Below are positions 24,071 through 35,995 of a DNA stretch of 64,000 nucleotides, piece after piece (position 1 is the first letter of the stretch; the number at the start of each line of letters is the position of its first letter). The translations under genes and the position numbers were made by a program. Where the stretch lies: assembly GCF_032854445.1 (NCBI RefSeq), contig NC_088305.1, positions 20,553,955 through 20,617,954 on the forward strand, read 5' to 3'. The notes under the pieces are model-generated. The model had not been told where the DNA came from. It was given only the letters and a program-made list of their open reading frames with translations, and made no database searches. Origin of the DNA: Liolophura sinensis. Lineage: Eukaryota; Mollusca; Polyplacophora; Chitonida; Chitonidae.

Positions 24071-25261
24071 CCACGGTCATGAGAGTGTGGGTGGAGCAAA
24101 GGAGCTCTGATGTACTCGAACTCCACCTAAATCTCTCAACATATTCTATATAAGAAGGAGCGAATGTCCGCTATTTCCACCTAGGTGCACTACTGTTTTT
24201 TTCACGCGTTATCACGCGAGATTTGTTATATTGGAGCATAGACTGTAACCGAGAACTTGCGGGTCACGTGGTCTGTCTTGCCGACAAAAGCCAGCAGTGC
24301 TTAGTGGCTATTTCTAAGTTTTGTGTGTAGGCGAATTTGCCTGCGGACATTCCACACTTTTGAATTCTGAAAGCTTTTATTGGTTAATGTTACTTTTATT
24401 CTGCTTTGTCATTAGTCAAAATTACCACGGGAGATGCCGTCAAATTACTTGGAGAATTACGTACTGGAACGGTTTAGAATTTGACGGCGCGGGATTTCCA
24501 GTATCGCCTACACTGTAGTATGTCGAATGTTACATTAAATAACTAGATAAAGGAATGGCCAAATCTAATTCAGATTATGTCAGAATGATATATTTGCTTG
24601 TAAAAAGCAACAGGGGCCATCGATGGAAGGGTTTGAGTCCTTTGTTTGTGTAATCTAATGTGACTGAGACGGCGGTGTCGAAAGTGGAAATTCCAAATGG
24701 CGGACTTTTTCTCCTTGTCGTATGTTGTATGCGAAGTGAGACCTACCTGAAGTGTGGGTAGATGAGAGGTTCCATGGGGTTGACGTCTTCGCACAACCCC
24801 GTCTGCCCCGTGCCAGCCGGACAGAGGGCCGTTGTCATTAATGCCATTAACTGACTGGTAAATAGCCCGGGAGCGGCCCACTAACGTCTCAACTAACATA
24901 TCCCATGGTTTCACACCCAACAGTAATAAAACCGTAAACCAACTATTTGTTCTATATTTTATCAAATTTAATGCTGGTTAACCAGACTGGCGATAACTTG
25001 ATTGAGTGGTTAATAGAAAAACGGGCAATTTCAGAGAAAGTAAGCAAGACAATGACCATTTCATTGGTCCCATGAAACTGACTCATTAAATTGCTATCGA
25101 AATGAATGTTTTCTTGAGGCGTGTAACTCTTCGGGTGTCTAAATGTGTGCTTGGGAAGATGTGACGGTCCGAGTATGGATTGATTGGCTGGGTGATTAAT
25201 TGGGTGCATATATGGGTGATTAGAACGTGCAGTATATAGTTAATCGTGATACTGGGTAAAC
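24071..25261. other. unassigned; one unsupported reverse frame
   Basis: The frame at 24570-24965 (reverse, 131 codons) is not a repeat and has mixed composition. I recognise no domain, and I cannot tell a stray frame from an exon. Confidence 0.25.
24147..24154 (+). promoter_or_regulatory. possible TATA box
   Basis: TATATAAG followed by purine-rich sequence matches a strong TATA consensus. No gene is recognised downstream, so this may be chance in AT-rich DNA. Confidence 0.15.
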
Positions 25262-25362
25262 AGGAGAACCCTGGACTTGAACTCACGGCGAACGCATTGG
25301 TGAGAGGCTTATGGGTCATTATGCTACGCTAGTGCGCTAACCAACCGAGACAGCGAGGCCTC
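25262..25362 (-). repeat. SINE-A head fragment
   Basis: CTGGACTTGAACTCACGGCG, CATTGGTGAGAGGCTTATGG, GGGTCATTATGCTACGCTAG and CTAACCAACCGAGACAG are the tRNA-like head on the reverse strand. Body and tail are absent. Confidence 0.85.
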
Positions 25363-25589
25363 TACACAGTACGACTGACTATTAAACAGGCGCTCTAGAC
25401 TAGAGAGCTGTTCTCCATGCATCTCGCTGGAATTCAAGAGATACAACACAGCATGGTCAGATGAAGGACATCTGCCACAAGAAGTCACATCTTCATTTTG
25501 TCAAATTAGGACAAAGAAAAGCATGTATTTGTGAAATGTTTGCGAACGCCAATGAGCTTATTCGTCATGCAGTCAAGGAAACAATAGTG

Positions 25590-25945
25590 GTAGTGAAATG
25601 TTCCCGGATACTGGGAAGGGCAGAACGCTGTTTTCAGTTATAATGGGGTCGTCGCCTGGCAGACTGTTATCTGTCATGTTTCATCTGAACCGTGAGAATT
25701 GTCCTTAAAGCTTTCCATGTGAAGACCCCGCTCCCCCATAATTTCTGACTTACTGATTATCGCTTCAAGGCTTATAACCCACAGAACTAGAATCCAGCTA
25801 CAAACTATCAGGGAATTTGTCTTTATTATCGTTTAGCCACAGACAATGGTCACAAGTCCAAGATAGGTAACCGAAAGTAAACCAGGAAACAATCAAATGA
25901 GCTCAGTAACCAAGCGCTGATGTGAAACTAACATTATATCTGATA
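25590..25945. repeat. element G copy 2
   Basis: Shorter relative of 18866-19445: ACTGGGAAGGGCAGAACGCTG, CAGACTGTTATCTGTCATG, CACAGACAATGGTCA, GAGCTCAGTAACCAAGC and GATGTGAAACTAACA. Confidence 0.55.
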
Positions 25946-26544
25946 CGGGTGCCCCTTTAGCGGAGTGAAACTTATGCGCAAGGAAGAATAACAGGGAACT
26001 CGTATCCTTTATAAACCGTTCTCAGCTTTATAGATTAATTGCGTGGGCGAAGTAACAAGATCAACAAATCAGATCAAGTATCGGAAAATAAGTTTTTATT
26101 TACAATACTCACGTTCTGCCAGTTCTACATGTATAATGTTTTACCCAGGATGTGCCACAGCTATGTGTTATGTTACCAATGACCGAAAGTTACTAGGGCT
26201 GTATAGCTATTCTCTTTGGTTCTGAAGTTCGATCCTTTTAGACTGTATGTTTCTTTCCCTCGCTCTCCGACTGCTGGTCTCGACCCTTAGCTTCATTTCA
26301 GGGAGATTTCATACATATCATGGATAGCAGATTGACTATTTACTTAGTTTTCGACAAAAGGCTTAAACAATCCCCCAGGCTTCTTCTTAAAGAACTGACT
26401 TAACGAAATGAATGAAAACATTGGTGTGATGTCCTGTACCAGGTTGGATGTGAGAACGGCCAAATGAAATTCAAACAGCAGGAGGTCTCACCGATGTCTT
26501 TTCTGGCGCCGAAATGGGGCGAAAAACGTCATAAGACTGCACAT
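25946..26544. other. no gene recognised
   Basis: Unassigned sequence; short frames only. Confidence 0.3.
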
Positions 26545-26706
26545 AAGGTAATGTAGATGTAACATTTGGCAAAAGCGTTCGTGGTAACAATTTGCATGTA
26601 CACGTAACATTTGGAAAAACCGTCCGTGGTAACAGTTTGCATGTACATGTAACGTCTGGCAAAACCGTCCTTAGTAACAATTTGCATGTACATGTAACAT
26701 TTCGCC
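26545..26706. repeat. 45-bp tandem repeat, about 3.5 copies
   Basis: Unit GTAACATTTGGCAAAAGCG plus GGTAACAATTTGCATGTACA. 45 bp equals 15 codons, so overlapping reverse frames show a 15-residue repeat (LLPRTVFPNVTCTCK). Not called as coding. Confidence 0.85.
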
Positions 26707-28286
26707 AGCCATGCGTTAGAGAGTTTCATGTTTAGGTGTTCCAACCTCGCTTACGGCAGTTTATCTATTCTACCTCTGTACAGGCAGCTAACAACCCAAT
26801 CTGAACAACATTTGGGACCACTGGCACAAGTATGCGTATCATCTTTTGCTGGCTTTCCGCTAGATGTTGTTTCCGAACCTAAACAGTGGAAGGAGATATA
26901 CAAACATAATGTATAACTCGCCGAAAGCATCCACTTAGGTGCAATAAAACGATAGAAACCGAAAGAACGCGTGTACAACAAAAATATGTAAAACGAAAGA
27001 ACTACAATGAATTAAAAATATATGAACATGAGGCATTGTGTACACTCAAGATAAATTTTTATGAGAAAAAATGAGCAATACCATAAAATACATATTGCCA
27101 AAAACACCTGTTTACAATATGTATCAGCCCGTTAAGCAATTACAAGTTACAAGTACAGTGGAAGATAGGCAAACAAAACATCAAAACACTGTAACATGTT
27201 TTGAGTACGGTGTTAAACACCAATGAAATAAATAAATAATTACCGCCAAGGTCAATCCTCCTGTAAAATCATTCAAACTCGCCACCAAAATTTCCTTGGT
27301 ATATGTTTCCACGTATAAAGATCTACCTCTACACCTTCACATCTTGGACATCAGTTGAAAATCAATTAGAATACATAGTCTAATTTCAAAATTTATCTAA
27401 ACTCCACATAGTCGAAAACTTTAATTATTCAAAACAAGTCCTATTGTACCACGTGGCCTGTGAAAAATGTTAGGTAACTTGTTTTTTAACTCCTGCATGT
27501 ACGATATTGTGAATGGGTGTCTGAAGAAAGTTTCACCTGAAGTTATTTAGAGTTGATGATGGAAAGAATTGAGTAGCTGAGCATTTGCGGGCTTTGCTGA
27601 AGAAATGGGACGTTTATTACGCCTCCGGAAACATGGCGAGACATGTGATGGACATTTTAATGTTGCCTAATTCCTAACAAGGCAGATGATACACTGGGGC
27701 TTTTTTTACCTTTAGCGACAAAAGAGCTCCATTTCAAAACCATCCAATTCCTTAACACGTCTATTATCCTTCCCCACTGGGATGTGGTTTTCATATTATT
27801 AAGAGATCGAATGGGTTTTTCATTTTACGTTATCTCCTTTTCTCATCTCCTTTTACATTTGCGAGTTAACAAAACTTCTTATGCGATATTTGCAGTGAGT
27901 AATCTATTCGCAAATCAGTTTTCATTTGGTTTTGGCATGTCATTTCAAGGTAGTTCTTTGCCTCTTTCTTTCTCTCCCTGTCGCATACAGATGTATACCT
28001 CGCTTATTGTGTTTAATTTGTTTCATACTGGTTTGGTTTTATTCGTATGTACTATTATCAGGAACTGGTATTACGTTTTCTTCACCAATACTTTCTACAG
28101 TATATATGGGCTTATGTCTGGTAGCACAAATCAGCAGTGTTTGGTGTTGGCGCTGGCATTGTTTCATACACTATATCTAGTAATGTCAGTAATTGTTTAT
28201 TATTGATTTATTTTATTGCAGTCTTACTGTTTTATGTCACGCAATTAGGAGATATTCCAGCATATTAATCATGTCACTTAGTCGAT
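26707..28286. other. no gene recognised; SINE-A tail fragment at 27201-27240
   Basis: GAGTACGGTGTTAAACACCA followed by an AATAAATA run at 27201-27240 is a terminal SINE-A fragment. The 140-codon frame at 27784-28206 is F/L/Y-rich from T-rich DNA and is not convincing. Confidence 0.4.
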
Positions 28287-28395
28287 ACTGGGCTCTGTCT
28301 GGTTTCTCCCACCATAATGCTGGCCGCCGTCATGCAAGTGAAATTTTCTGGAGGACGGCATAAAACACCAATCGAATAAATAAATAATTAAATAC
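28287..28395 (+). repeat. SINE-A 3' fragment
   Basis: GGGCTCTGTCTGGTTTCTCC, CACCATAATGCTGGCCGCCG, then ATAAAACACCAATCGAATAA and an AATAAATA run. Confidence 0.85.
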
Positions 28396-28742
28396 ACGAT
28401 TCTGACTTTGTCGCATATAAGGAATCTCGTATCGACTTTGATGTATCATGATCCCTTGTCCTGTTTTGTACAGTAGCACCCCTCTCCAGACATATATCGT
28501 TTATGTAACCCTTCCATGATACCAAACATATGATATATATGATCATATATCGATTGGATCTGCAGAATAAAATCCGTGCTTAGAGGATGTATTTGTAACC
28601 AGTTTGGCTTGTCTCTGTAATGATTAATTTGTTGCCATGTCATTTCCTAATATGCTAATTAGCGATATTAATTTACATCTGATTGAAACCATAAACCAAA
28701 GATGCAATGATTATGGCTTGGATGTGCTCGTCATCTTCGTGA

Positions 28743-29605
28743 CGGGTCCACTGTCACTGTCGAGCTTCACCACATAAATATGGGTACAGGAGTGCGCCAC
28801 TTTAGTGTTGGGTCTACTGTCACTGTCTGAGCTTCAACACATAAATATGGGTACAGGAGTGCGTCACTTTAGTGTCGGGCCCACTCTCACTGTCTGAGCT
28901 TCACCACCTACATGTGGGTACAGGAGTACGCCACTTTAATGTCGGGTCCACTGCCACTGTCTGAGCTTCAACACCTACATGTGGGTACAGAAGTACTCAC
29001 TTTAGTGTCGGGTCCACTGCCACTGTCTGAGTTTCACCAACCTACATGTGGGTACAGAAGTACTCACTTTAGTGTCGGGTCCACTGTCATTGTCTGAGCT
29101 TCACCACCTACATGTGGGTACAGAAGTACTCACTTTAGTGTCGGGCCCACTCTCACTGTTTGAGCTTCACCACCTACATGTGGGTACAGGAGTGCGCCAC
29201 TTTGGTGTCGGATCCACTGCTACTGTCCCAACTTTACCACCTATATGTGGGTACAGGAGTATGCCACTTTAGTGTCGGGTCCACTGTCACTGTCTGAGCT
29301 TCACCACCTACATGTGGGTACAGAAGTAATCACTTTAGTGTCGGGTCCACTGCCACTGTCTGAGCTTCACCACCTACATGTGGGTATAGGAGTGCGCCAC
29401 TTTAGTGTCGGGTCCACTGCCACTGTCTGAGCTTCACCACTTACATGTGGGTACAGGAGTACACCACTTTAGTGTCGGGTCCACTGTCACTGTCTGAGCT
29501 TCACCACCTACATGTGGGCATAGGAGTGCGCCACTTTAGTGTCGGGTCCACTGTCACTCTCTGAGCTTCACCACTTACATGTGGGTACAGGAGTGCGCAA
29601 CTTTA
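28743..29605. repeat. minisatellite, 66/67-bp unit
   Basis: About 13 copies of a unit with GGGTCCACTGTCACTGTCTG, AGCTTCACCACCTACATGTG and GGTACAGGAGTGCGCCACTT. A one-base length variant (AGAAGTACTCAC versus AGGAGTGCGCCAC) alternates 66- and 67-bp units, so no frame is kept across the array. Confidence 0.94.
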
Positions 29606-29652
29606 ATGTATCGATGGCTTTAATGTATCGATGGCTTTAATGTATCGATGGC
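29601..29652. repeat. 17-bp tandem repeat, 3 copies
   Basis: CTTTAATGTATCGATGG repeated three times exactly at the end of the 66-bp array. This is a very young expansion. Confidence 0.93.
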
Positions 29653-29756
29653 TAAGGATGTTGGTCTGTCATTTGTATGGTGTTTGTTGAGCACAGATCC
29701 TTATACCCTTTCTTTTAATATGAGCCTATTCCTTTACAAGTGGATGGGGAAGAGGT

Positions 29757-29830
29757 GGGGGGGGGGGGGAGTCTGTGTAGCTGAGGTGTTAGCGCCGTAG
29801 CGCAGCGCAATCACCCAGGAGCTTCTCGTC
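29757..29830 (+). repeat. G tract and SINE-A head fragment
   Basis: A run of at least 12 G precedes TGTGTAGCTGAGGTGTTAGC, CGTAGCGCAGCGCAATCACC and CAGGAGCTTCTC, which follow the SINE-A head. The body is missing. Confidence 0.6.
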
Positions 29831-30149
29831 TTTCACCTCTCGATTAGCCTGTCTTAGAGGAAGACATGATTTGTCTCTGTAAACCTTATATGACTGTATT
29901 TTTATGTTTGTGCCATTTGAGCAATGCACATGAGCAAAGCGCAAACCAATATTTGTTGTAGAATATTGTGTTGGCCAAAAAAACGTATCTGTCATGTGAA
30001 AGAGAATGAAGTCAGAAAGCATTAAATAGCTCGACTCTGTCAGACAGCAATCTTCCTTGTCATGTCCAGGGAAAATAGTTTAAAACGACGGTTTTTCCCT
30101 TCACCTGAGAAGAGTTGGTCGGCGCAGTACATGTCGAACAGAGAATACA
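29831..30149. other. no gene recognised
   Basis: Unassigned unique sequence. Confidence 0.3.
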
Positions 30150-30372
30150 TAGGTAGGGCACGGGCGCAGGGCTTAATTACGGGGTTACCTGACGCTGAGC
30201 TTTGAGGCTAACACTGGAGAGGATGGTTTCCTCTGCCACAAACCAGATGACCCGATAACGACCTGTGCCGCAGAGCTGTGAGCTCTGGTCAGAGCTGATT
30301 AAACAACTAATCATTTCATCTCGACGTGTAAGCGGGACTTTATTGAAAGTATCGTGCAATGCATCACTCTAA
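30150..30372. repeat. element F copy 2
   Basis: Relative of 23815-24070: GGGTTACCTGACGCTGAGCT, ACACTGGAGAGGATGG, CAGATGACCCGATAACGACC and GGGACTTTATTGAAAG. Confidence 0.65.
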
Positions 30373-30388
30373 ATGTAAGAACAAGATG

Positions 30389-30632
30389 AGGGCCTCCAAT
30401 GGCGCAGATGTTTGAAGTGCTGCCTTGTTGCGTCCACTGGGATTTTGCCGGACGAGGTCGCAATCCAGGTTTTAGTCGTTAGCTGCTGCTTTAAGTCATG
30501 AACTTTGTAAATAGCACAGGTGGGTCGCATTACGTCGTGCACTCGGGTTTCCCACACCCATACACCTGATCACAGTGGCATAAACGAAAAGTTCTTAAGT
30601 ACGGCGTTGAACAGAGACGAAACAAATAAATT
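30389..30632 (+). repeat. diverged SINE-like element
   Basis: GGGCCTCCAATGGCGCAGAT resembles a tRNA-like start and CAATCCAGG a weak B box. The end AAAGTTCTTAAGTACGGCGTT followed by ACAAATAAA resembles the SINE tails here. The middle differs from SINE-A, so it may be another family. Confidence 0.4.
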
Positions 30633-31575
30633 CCATTTATTTCATTTCACCATAATTTTTAAAAATAAATACATAGGTATAGGTGCTGAATACAACTGCC
30701 GGGAATAAAGCTCATAGGAGCTTGCTCTATCTCATGGAAAGTGAAACAGAATATGAGGGAACATTTGCGTGCGGTGATAATATTACACTGCGTCTTATAT
30801 AAACATACATACCAACAAAAACAAATGAAAACGTAATCAAAAAAGATATTAGAAAATTTATGGACATTTATGTGTGAATTTTATTTTACTTTTTTTCTTC
30901 ATATTTGTCAATTAGCCTACACCAGCAACCAAAATTGATTAATTAAACTGTTCAGTGAGACGTAGTTTAGTTCTGGATTTAAAAAGAGATAAATATAGGG
31001 CTGACGTAGTGCATCCCTCTGCCCAGTCCCCGTGTGGGATAATCGTTTCGTCATTTTCTGACCTCCTGATATCCCCGGAGTGATTTCTGTAAATCCCACC
31101 CAATACTGACTGAATATCGATGTCTGTTTTTGAATTGCAGCTATAATGAAGCCGTAGACTTATTAGTTCTGTATCGTTCGTATTAGATATTGATCAACTA
31201 TATTGGAGATGTCTTGACTGGCGAACAGAAACGCACAATTATGACAAACGCACAATTTGACCAGTATCTAATCAAACAAGTATGCTTAACGAACGAGTAT
31301 TCCTCCGCTCTCACTGCTTGTGGGGACTGGGGAACAATGAGACGCTTCTGTGGCCGTTTGGGTAGTCTCACGGTTGTTGAAGATCACTTATTCTGTGAAA
31401 TATGCTGTGAATATTTGTAACTACCGGGTGCCTAACTGGGTGTCCTACAAGCTCACTGCGTCCAAGACTGCGGCACTATGTTTCACTGGTTGAATGAAAA
31501 GGCGGCTGATTTCTTGTATGAGTGATCGCAGGACTGAGTGTCTGAGTGATCGCATGATTGACTGTCTAAATGACT
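30633..31575. other. no gene recognised
   Basis: AT-rich unique sequence; frames of about 60-76 codons only. Confidence 0.3.
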
Positions 31576-31817
31576 AATTATTATTTATTTATTCGATTGG
31601 TGTTTTACGCCGTTCTCAAGAATATTTCACTTATACGACGGTGGCCAGCATTATGCTGGGAGGAAACCGGGCAGAGCCCGGAGGAAACCAACGACCATCC
31701 ACAGTTTGCTGGAAGACCTTCCCACTTACGGCCGTAGAGGAAGTCAGCATGAGCTGGATTTGAACTCACAGCGACTACATTGGAGAGAGGATTCGCTAAC
31801 CAACTGAACCACGGAGG
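31576..31817 (-). repeat. SINE-A copy fused to element D
   Basis: Near full length, from TTTATTCGATTGGTGTTTTAC to CCAACTGAACCACGGAGGCC, with a short deletion in the head (the GGGTCATTACGCTGCG block is lost). It joins element D at CCTTGGAATGACTACAGCAC, the same junction seen inverted at 21420. Confidence 0.92.
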
Positions 31818-32130
31818 CCCCTTGGAATGACTACAGCACGAAGAGTAAAAACCAGAATGGTGACGACATGCGATATTTGTTCAATGGTCAATGTTACCCT
31901 TGAAATCTGGCCTATTGTCGATTTACCTCAGAGTTTTACTCCATCTGATCATGGAAGTGTTTGAATAGTAGCAACTTAAACAACCGCTATTACCGCGGTT
32001 TGCGCAGAATTTGGTTTAAAATATTTACTGACATTAGCCGCTATATATTAGGCGTCACTGGTCTAGAATTACCCAAGATGATGTGTTTTGTTATAAACAA
32101 ATCTATTAAAACAATGCATGTGAACATGTG
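31818..32130 (+). repeat. element D copy
   Basis: From TTGGAATGACTACAGCACGA through GCGATATTTGTTCAATGGTC and TTTACCTCAGAGTTTTACTC to CACTGGTCTAGAATTACC. Non-coding. The ends carry a weak inverted similarity (ACAGCA...AGTAA). Confidence 0.75.
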
Positions 32131-32212
32131 ACTCACAGCGACAGCGCTGGTGAGAGACTCCTGGGTCATTACGCTGCGGTAGCGCGCTAACCAATTGAGC
32201 CACGGAGGCCCC
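32131..32212 (-). repeat. SINE-A head fragment
   Basis: ACTCACAGCGACAGCGCTGG, GAGAGACTCCTGGGTCATTA and CTAACCAATTGAGCCACGGA: tRNA-like head only. It gives a second SINE-A piece on the far side of element D. Confidence 0.85.
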
Positions 32213-32590
32213 TGACTGACTGGTTGACTGACGAGTAGGCTGACTGCTTGAGTGTGTATGTCACTTGGTGTTGACTGCCTGTATGACTGGTTGTGTGATT
32301 GACTGTGAGACTGAGTGGTTAACTGTCTGAATTACTGGTTCACTCGCTGTGTAACTGATTGGTTGACCTATTGTGACTAACTGTACGGCTGACTGGAGGA
32401 CTGACTGATTGACGGACTGTGTGACTGACAACTGACAATTTGATGATTGACTATGTGACTTATAGTGTGACTGGGTGGCTGACTGGTTCACTGAATGACT
32501 GACAGAGTGGTCGACTGTTTCATTATCTGGTTGTTCGACTGGGTTGTGTGATTGATTGACTGGTTGCCTGACTGGTTGATTACGTTACTA
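32213..32590. repeat. degenerate TGACTG-type tandem repeat
   Basis: Dense irregular recurrence of TGACTG, CTGACTGGTTGACTG and related words. It reads as an old decayed simple repeat. The 76-codon NQS-rich reverse frame is a product of it. Confidence 0.8.
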
Positions 32591-34397
32591 ACTTGATTGA
32601 CCTTACTTTAAACTGTCACCTGAATAAATAATTAAAAATATTACATATATTCGCCTGACCTGTGAACAAAGATAACAGACATGAGTGCGGTTTTTTATTT
32701 CCATGATACATGAAAACGTTCTCTAAAACGAGGAGTATAGTTTGAAGGAAAATGAAGAGAGATATGGCCAAAAAATGTTCCTAAAAATTCATTTTTGCGG
32801 CATATTTTGTATTTATTCTCCGTTTTATGAATATCTATCAGCGGTCAGAAATATTTAGAAATGACATCATCGATGAACATACCGAGAATGGAGGACCATT
32901 CGGGCTTTCCCCCACAAAGTTGTTTTGACAGCTGTCACCGTTCACGCCTCTACGGCAGGCTACTTAATTTTCGGACTGACCGCTGGGCTTTCGAAAAACT
33001 GTAGGTCAAAGCCATGATTACACCTTAAGAATAAAGCTGAGAAGCTTTTTGTACTAATGCTAGGCCAAATCAGATATTCTGTATTTAAGAAATAAAAACC
33101 AAACGTTTCATGTATTCTTTAAATAGCCCGTACGTGCTGCCTGGATGCCTTATTCACTATAACACTGCACGAATGATGGGCGGATGGGGCGAACTGCTAA
33201 TCCAGTAGCTGCCTGGCTAACGAACTAGCCTGGTACCAGAAGGTCTAGCTTAGGTTGTAATTCGCGAGCCGATCTTACCCGATGCTTTCTGAGGGAGATA
33301 TATTCCATTTGACGGCCAACTCGATGCACTGATGTTCTTGTATTAAGAGATAATCGGACTGGGTGAACGAGACTAGAATATTGTCCCGGTTTGGTGGGTG
33401 TGCTTTGACGTGGCATATAACAGGTGTTAGCAAGAAAAGGACCACTGCGGACGGGATGATGGAAAGCCTACTAGAGACTGATTAACGCCGACCGCTTCTC
33501 CCATTCCTCAACTTGACTCTTGATGAAAACTGACTAAGATGCCAGTTTGTTTTTAAAAATGGTTTTCAGCATGGTTATCGGTTTTTGGACGGTGATTTTA
33601 GCGTCTCTTGACTTGATAACCCTGTATGGCATTCTTCTTCACCAAGCGGGAGTCTAGCTTCCCGCTCCAGCGTGTACTCTTGACCACTCTTCATCACACG
33701 ATTTAGATGCTATCGTCCAGATGGCATCGGCGTTGAAGGATTGGCCGGTCAGATGTTTATTGGTCGAATATGGACCAATCGAATGGGTTGTGGATATACC
33801 ACAGAGGCTGGCCCACACGTTCTAGTTAGGGGACAACTACCTGGAAGAACCGTACGGAAACTGACGCGGCATTAAACCAAGAAGTCATTGCCTCATTCAA
33901 GCTATTTTCGCCAAGATCCGTGCTTTGGATTTATGACGTCTTCTTCTGGCTTACCAGTTATTTAATCCTCTAGACTAGGTAAGTGTTTTATTTTTTGGTA
34001 GTGTGTCGCTATTGTAGTTTTCTGTCACTTTGGGAGATTTTTGGATGGAAAAAAAGATAAATATACATGTATCTGTGTTGTGTTCATGGTAAACAATATA
34101 ACTTTTCTTTCCTTTTTTGTAGGGGATTTTAGCCATTTTTATTATAATCATCTTTGATGATTTTATAAGGCGAAGTGACTATAGTCTTTTGTGGATTTAC
34201 CCGTGTTCTTATAATCTGAGTTTTATGAAAGACCTTTCCTTGAGGTGATAAGTGTAATTTGCGTTTTGTTTTGGGGTTTTACATCGCGTCAGTACAACTG
34301 ATTTACTCTGAATTTAGTGTGGTGAATTTTCTCTAATTCTAACGTTCTCCGAATGTTGTGTGCTTGGTTTACTCGTACTTCGATTTGATGGACTTTA
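32591..34397. other. no gene recognised
   Basis: Unique sequence with short frames and no recognised exon or RNA gene. Confidence 0.35.
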
Positions 34398-34600
34398 CAA
34401 ACCGCCTCGGTAGCCTAACGGTTAGAGCGTTCGCCTCGAAGCCGAGATACCCCGGGATCAACACCTGATCGGGTAATACCGAAAGACTGAAAGTCGTACG
34501 GTGCTTGTTGTTACCTGGCACACAGCACTGAAAGGTTAGAACAAGAAAACAGAACTGGTTGACCTCGCGCTGACACAAGAATGCGCAGTATATGTACACA
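34398..34600 (+). repeat. third tRNA-derived SINE family (SINE-C)
   Basis: CCTCGGTAGCCTAACGGTTA and GAGCGTTCGCCTCGAAGCCG form a tRNA-like head with an A box; GGGATCAACACC is a degraded B box. Next come GGTAATACCGAAAGACTGAA and GGCACACAGCACTGAAAGGT. The T-arm is too degenerate for a working tRNA gene. Confidence 0.75.
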
Positions 34601-34607
34601 TACCTAA

Positions 34608-35995
34608 AGACTCCTCGTGCTGTATTTTATACTCAGCGTTTTGTGAACTAGATTTGCTCAGGACTTCGAGTGTTGTATTTATACTCAGCGTTGTGTGACC
34701 TAGATTTAATCAGGTTTTCTGTGGTGTATTTATACTCACCGGGGTGAGAACTAGATTTATTCAGGTTTTGTGTACTGTATTTATACTTAGCGTTGTGTGA
34801 ACTAGATTTGCTGAGGTTTTGTGTGCTGTATTTATACTCAGCGTCGTGTGAACTAGATTTACTCAGGTTTTGTGTGGTGCATTTATACTCAGCGTTTTGT
34901 GAACCAGATTTACTCAGGTTTTGTGTACTGTATTTATACTCAGCGTTGTGCGAAATAGATTTACTCAGGTTTTGTGTGGTGTATTTTATACTCACCGTCG
35001 TGTGAACTAGATTTACTCAGGTTTTGTGTACTGTATTTATACTCAGCGCTGTGTGAACTAGATTGGCTGAGGTTTTGTGTGGTGTATTTATACTCAGCGT
35101 TGTGTGATCTAGATTTGCTGAGGTTTTGTGTACTGTATTTATACTCAGCGTTGTGTGAACTAGATTTGCTGAGGTTTTGTGTGCTGTATTTATACTCAGC
35201 GTTGTGTAGGCTAGATTGGCTCAGGTTTTGTGTACTGCATTTATACTCAGCGTTGTGTGAACTAGATTGGCTCAGGTTTTGTGTACTGTATTTATACTCA
35301 ACGTTGTGTGAACTAGATTTGCTGAGGTTTTGTGTGGTGTATTTATACTCAACGTTGTGTGAACTAGATTTGCTGAGGTTTTGTGTACTGTATTTATACT
35401 CAGGGTTGTGCGAACTAAATTGGATCAGGTTTTCTGTGGTGTATTTATACTCAGCGTCGTGTGAACTAGATTTGCTGAGGTTTTGTGTACTGTATTTATA
35501 CTCAGCGTTGTGTGAACTAGATTTGCTGAGGTTTTGTGTACTGTATTTATACTCAGGGTTGTGCGAACTAAATTGGATCAGGTTTTGTGTGGTGTATTTA
35601 TACTCAGCGTCGTGTGAACTAGATTTGCTGAGGTTTTGTGTACTGTATTTATACTCAGCGTTGTGTGAACTAGATTTGCTCCGGTTTTGTGTACTGTATT
35701 TATACTCAGCGTTGTGTGGACTAGATTTGCTCCGGTTTTGTGTGCTGTATTTATACTCAGCGTCGTGTGATCTAGATTTGCTGAGATTTTGTGTTGTGTA
35801 TTTATACTCAGCGTCGTGTAACTAGATTTGCTGAGGTTTTGTGTGGTGTATTTATACTCAGCGTCGTGTGAACTAGTTTTGCTCAGGATTTCAAGTGTTG
35901 CATTTATACTCCGCGCTGTGTGAACTAGATTTGCTGAGATTTTGTGTGCTGTATTTATACTCACCGTCGTGTGATCTAGATTTGCTCAGGTTGTG
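34608..35995. repeat. minisatellite, 51-bp unit
   Basis: About 27 copies of AACTAGATTTGCTGAGGTTT plus TGTGTACTGTATTTATACTC and AGCGTTGTGTG. 51 bp is 17 codons, so a 283-codon + frame (34974-35825) shows a 17-residue repeat (ELDLLRFCVLYLYSALC), with long reverse frames also open. Units with extra or missing bases break the frames at the edges, so these are not called as genes. Confidence 0.95.

Noticed and set aside
24570-24965. Reverse 131-codon frame outside repeats as a gene
   Set aside because: No recognisable domain, no splice or promoter context; kept only as a note.
27784-28206. 140-codon hydrophobic + frame as a membrane protein
   Set aside because: Composition is what T-rich DNA gives; no family signature.
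34402-34475. Functional tRNA gene
   Set aside because: A box is good, but the T-arm/B box (GGGATCAACACC) is not canonical and SINE-like sequence follows directly.
34974-35825. 283-codon frame of 17-residue repeats
   Set aside because: Product of a 51-bp stop-free minisatellite; the reverse strand is similarly open, and the translation is implausibly rich in Leu, Tyr and Cys.
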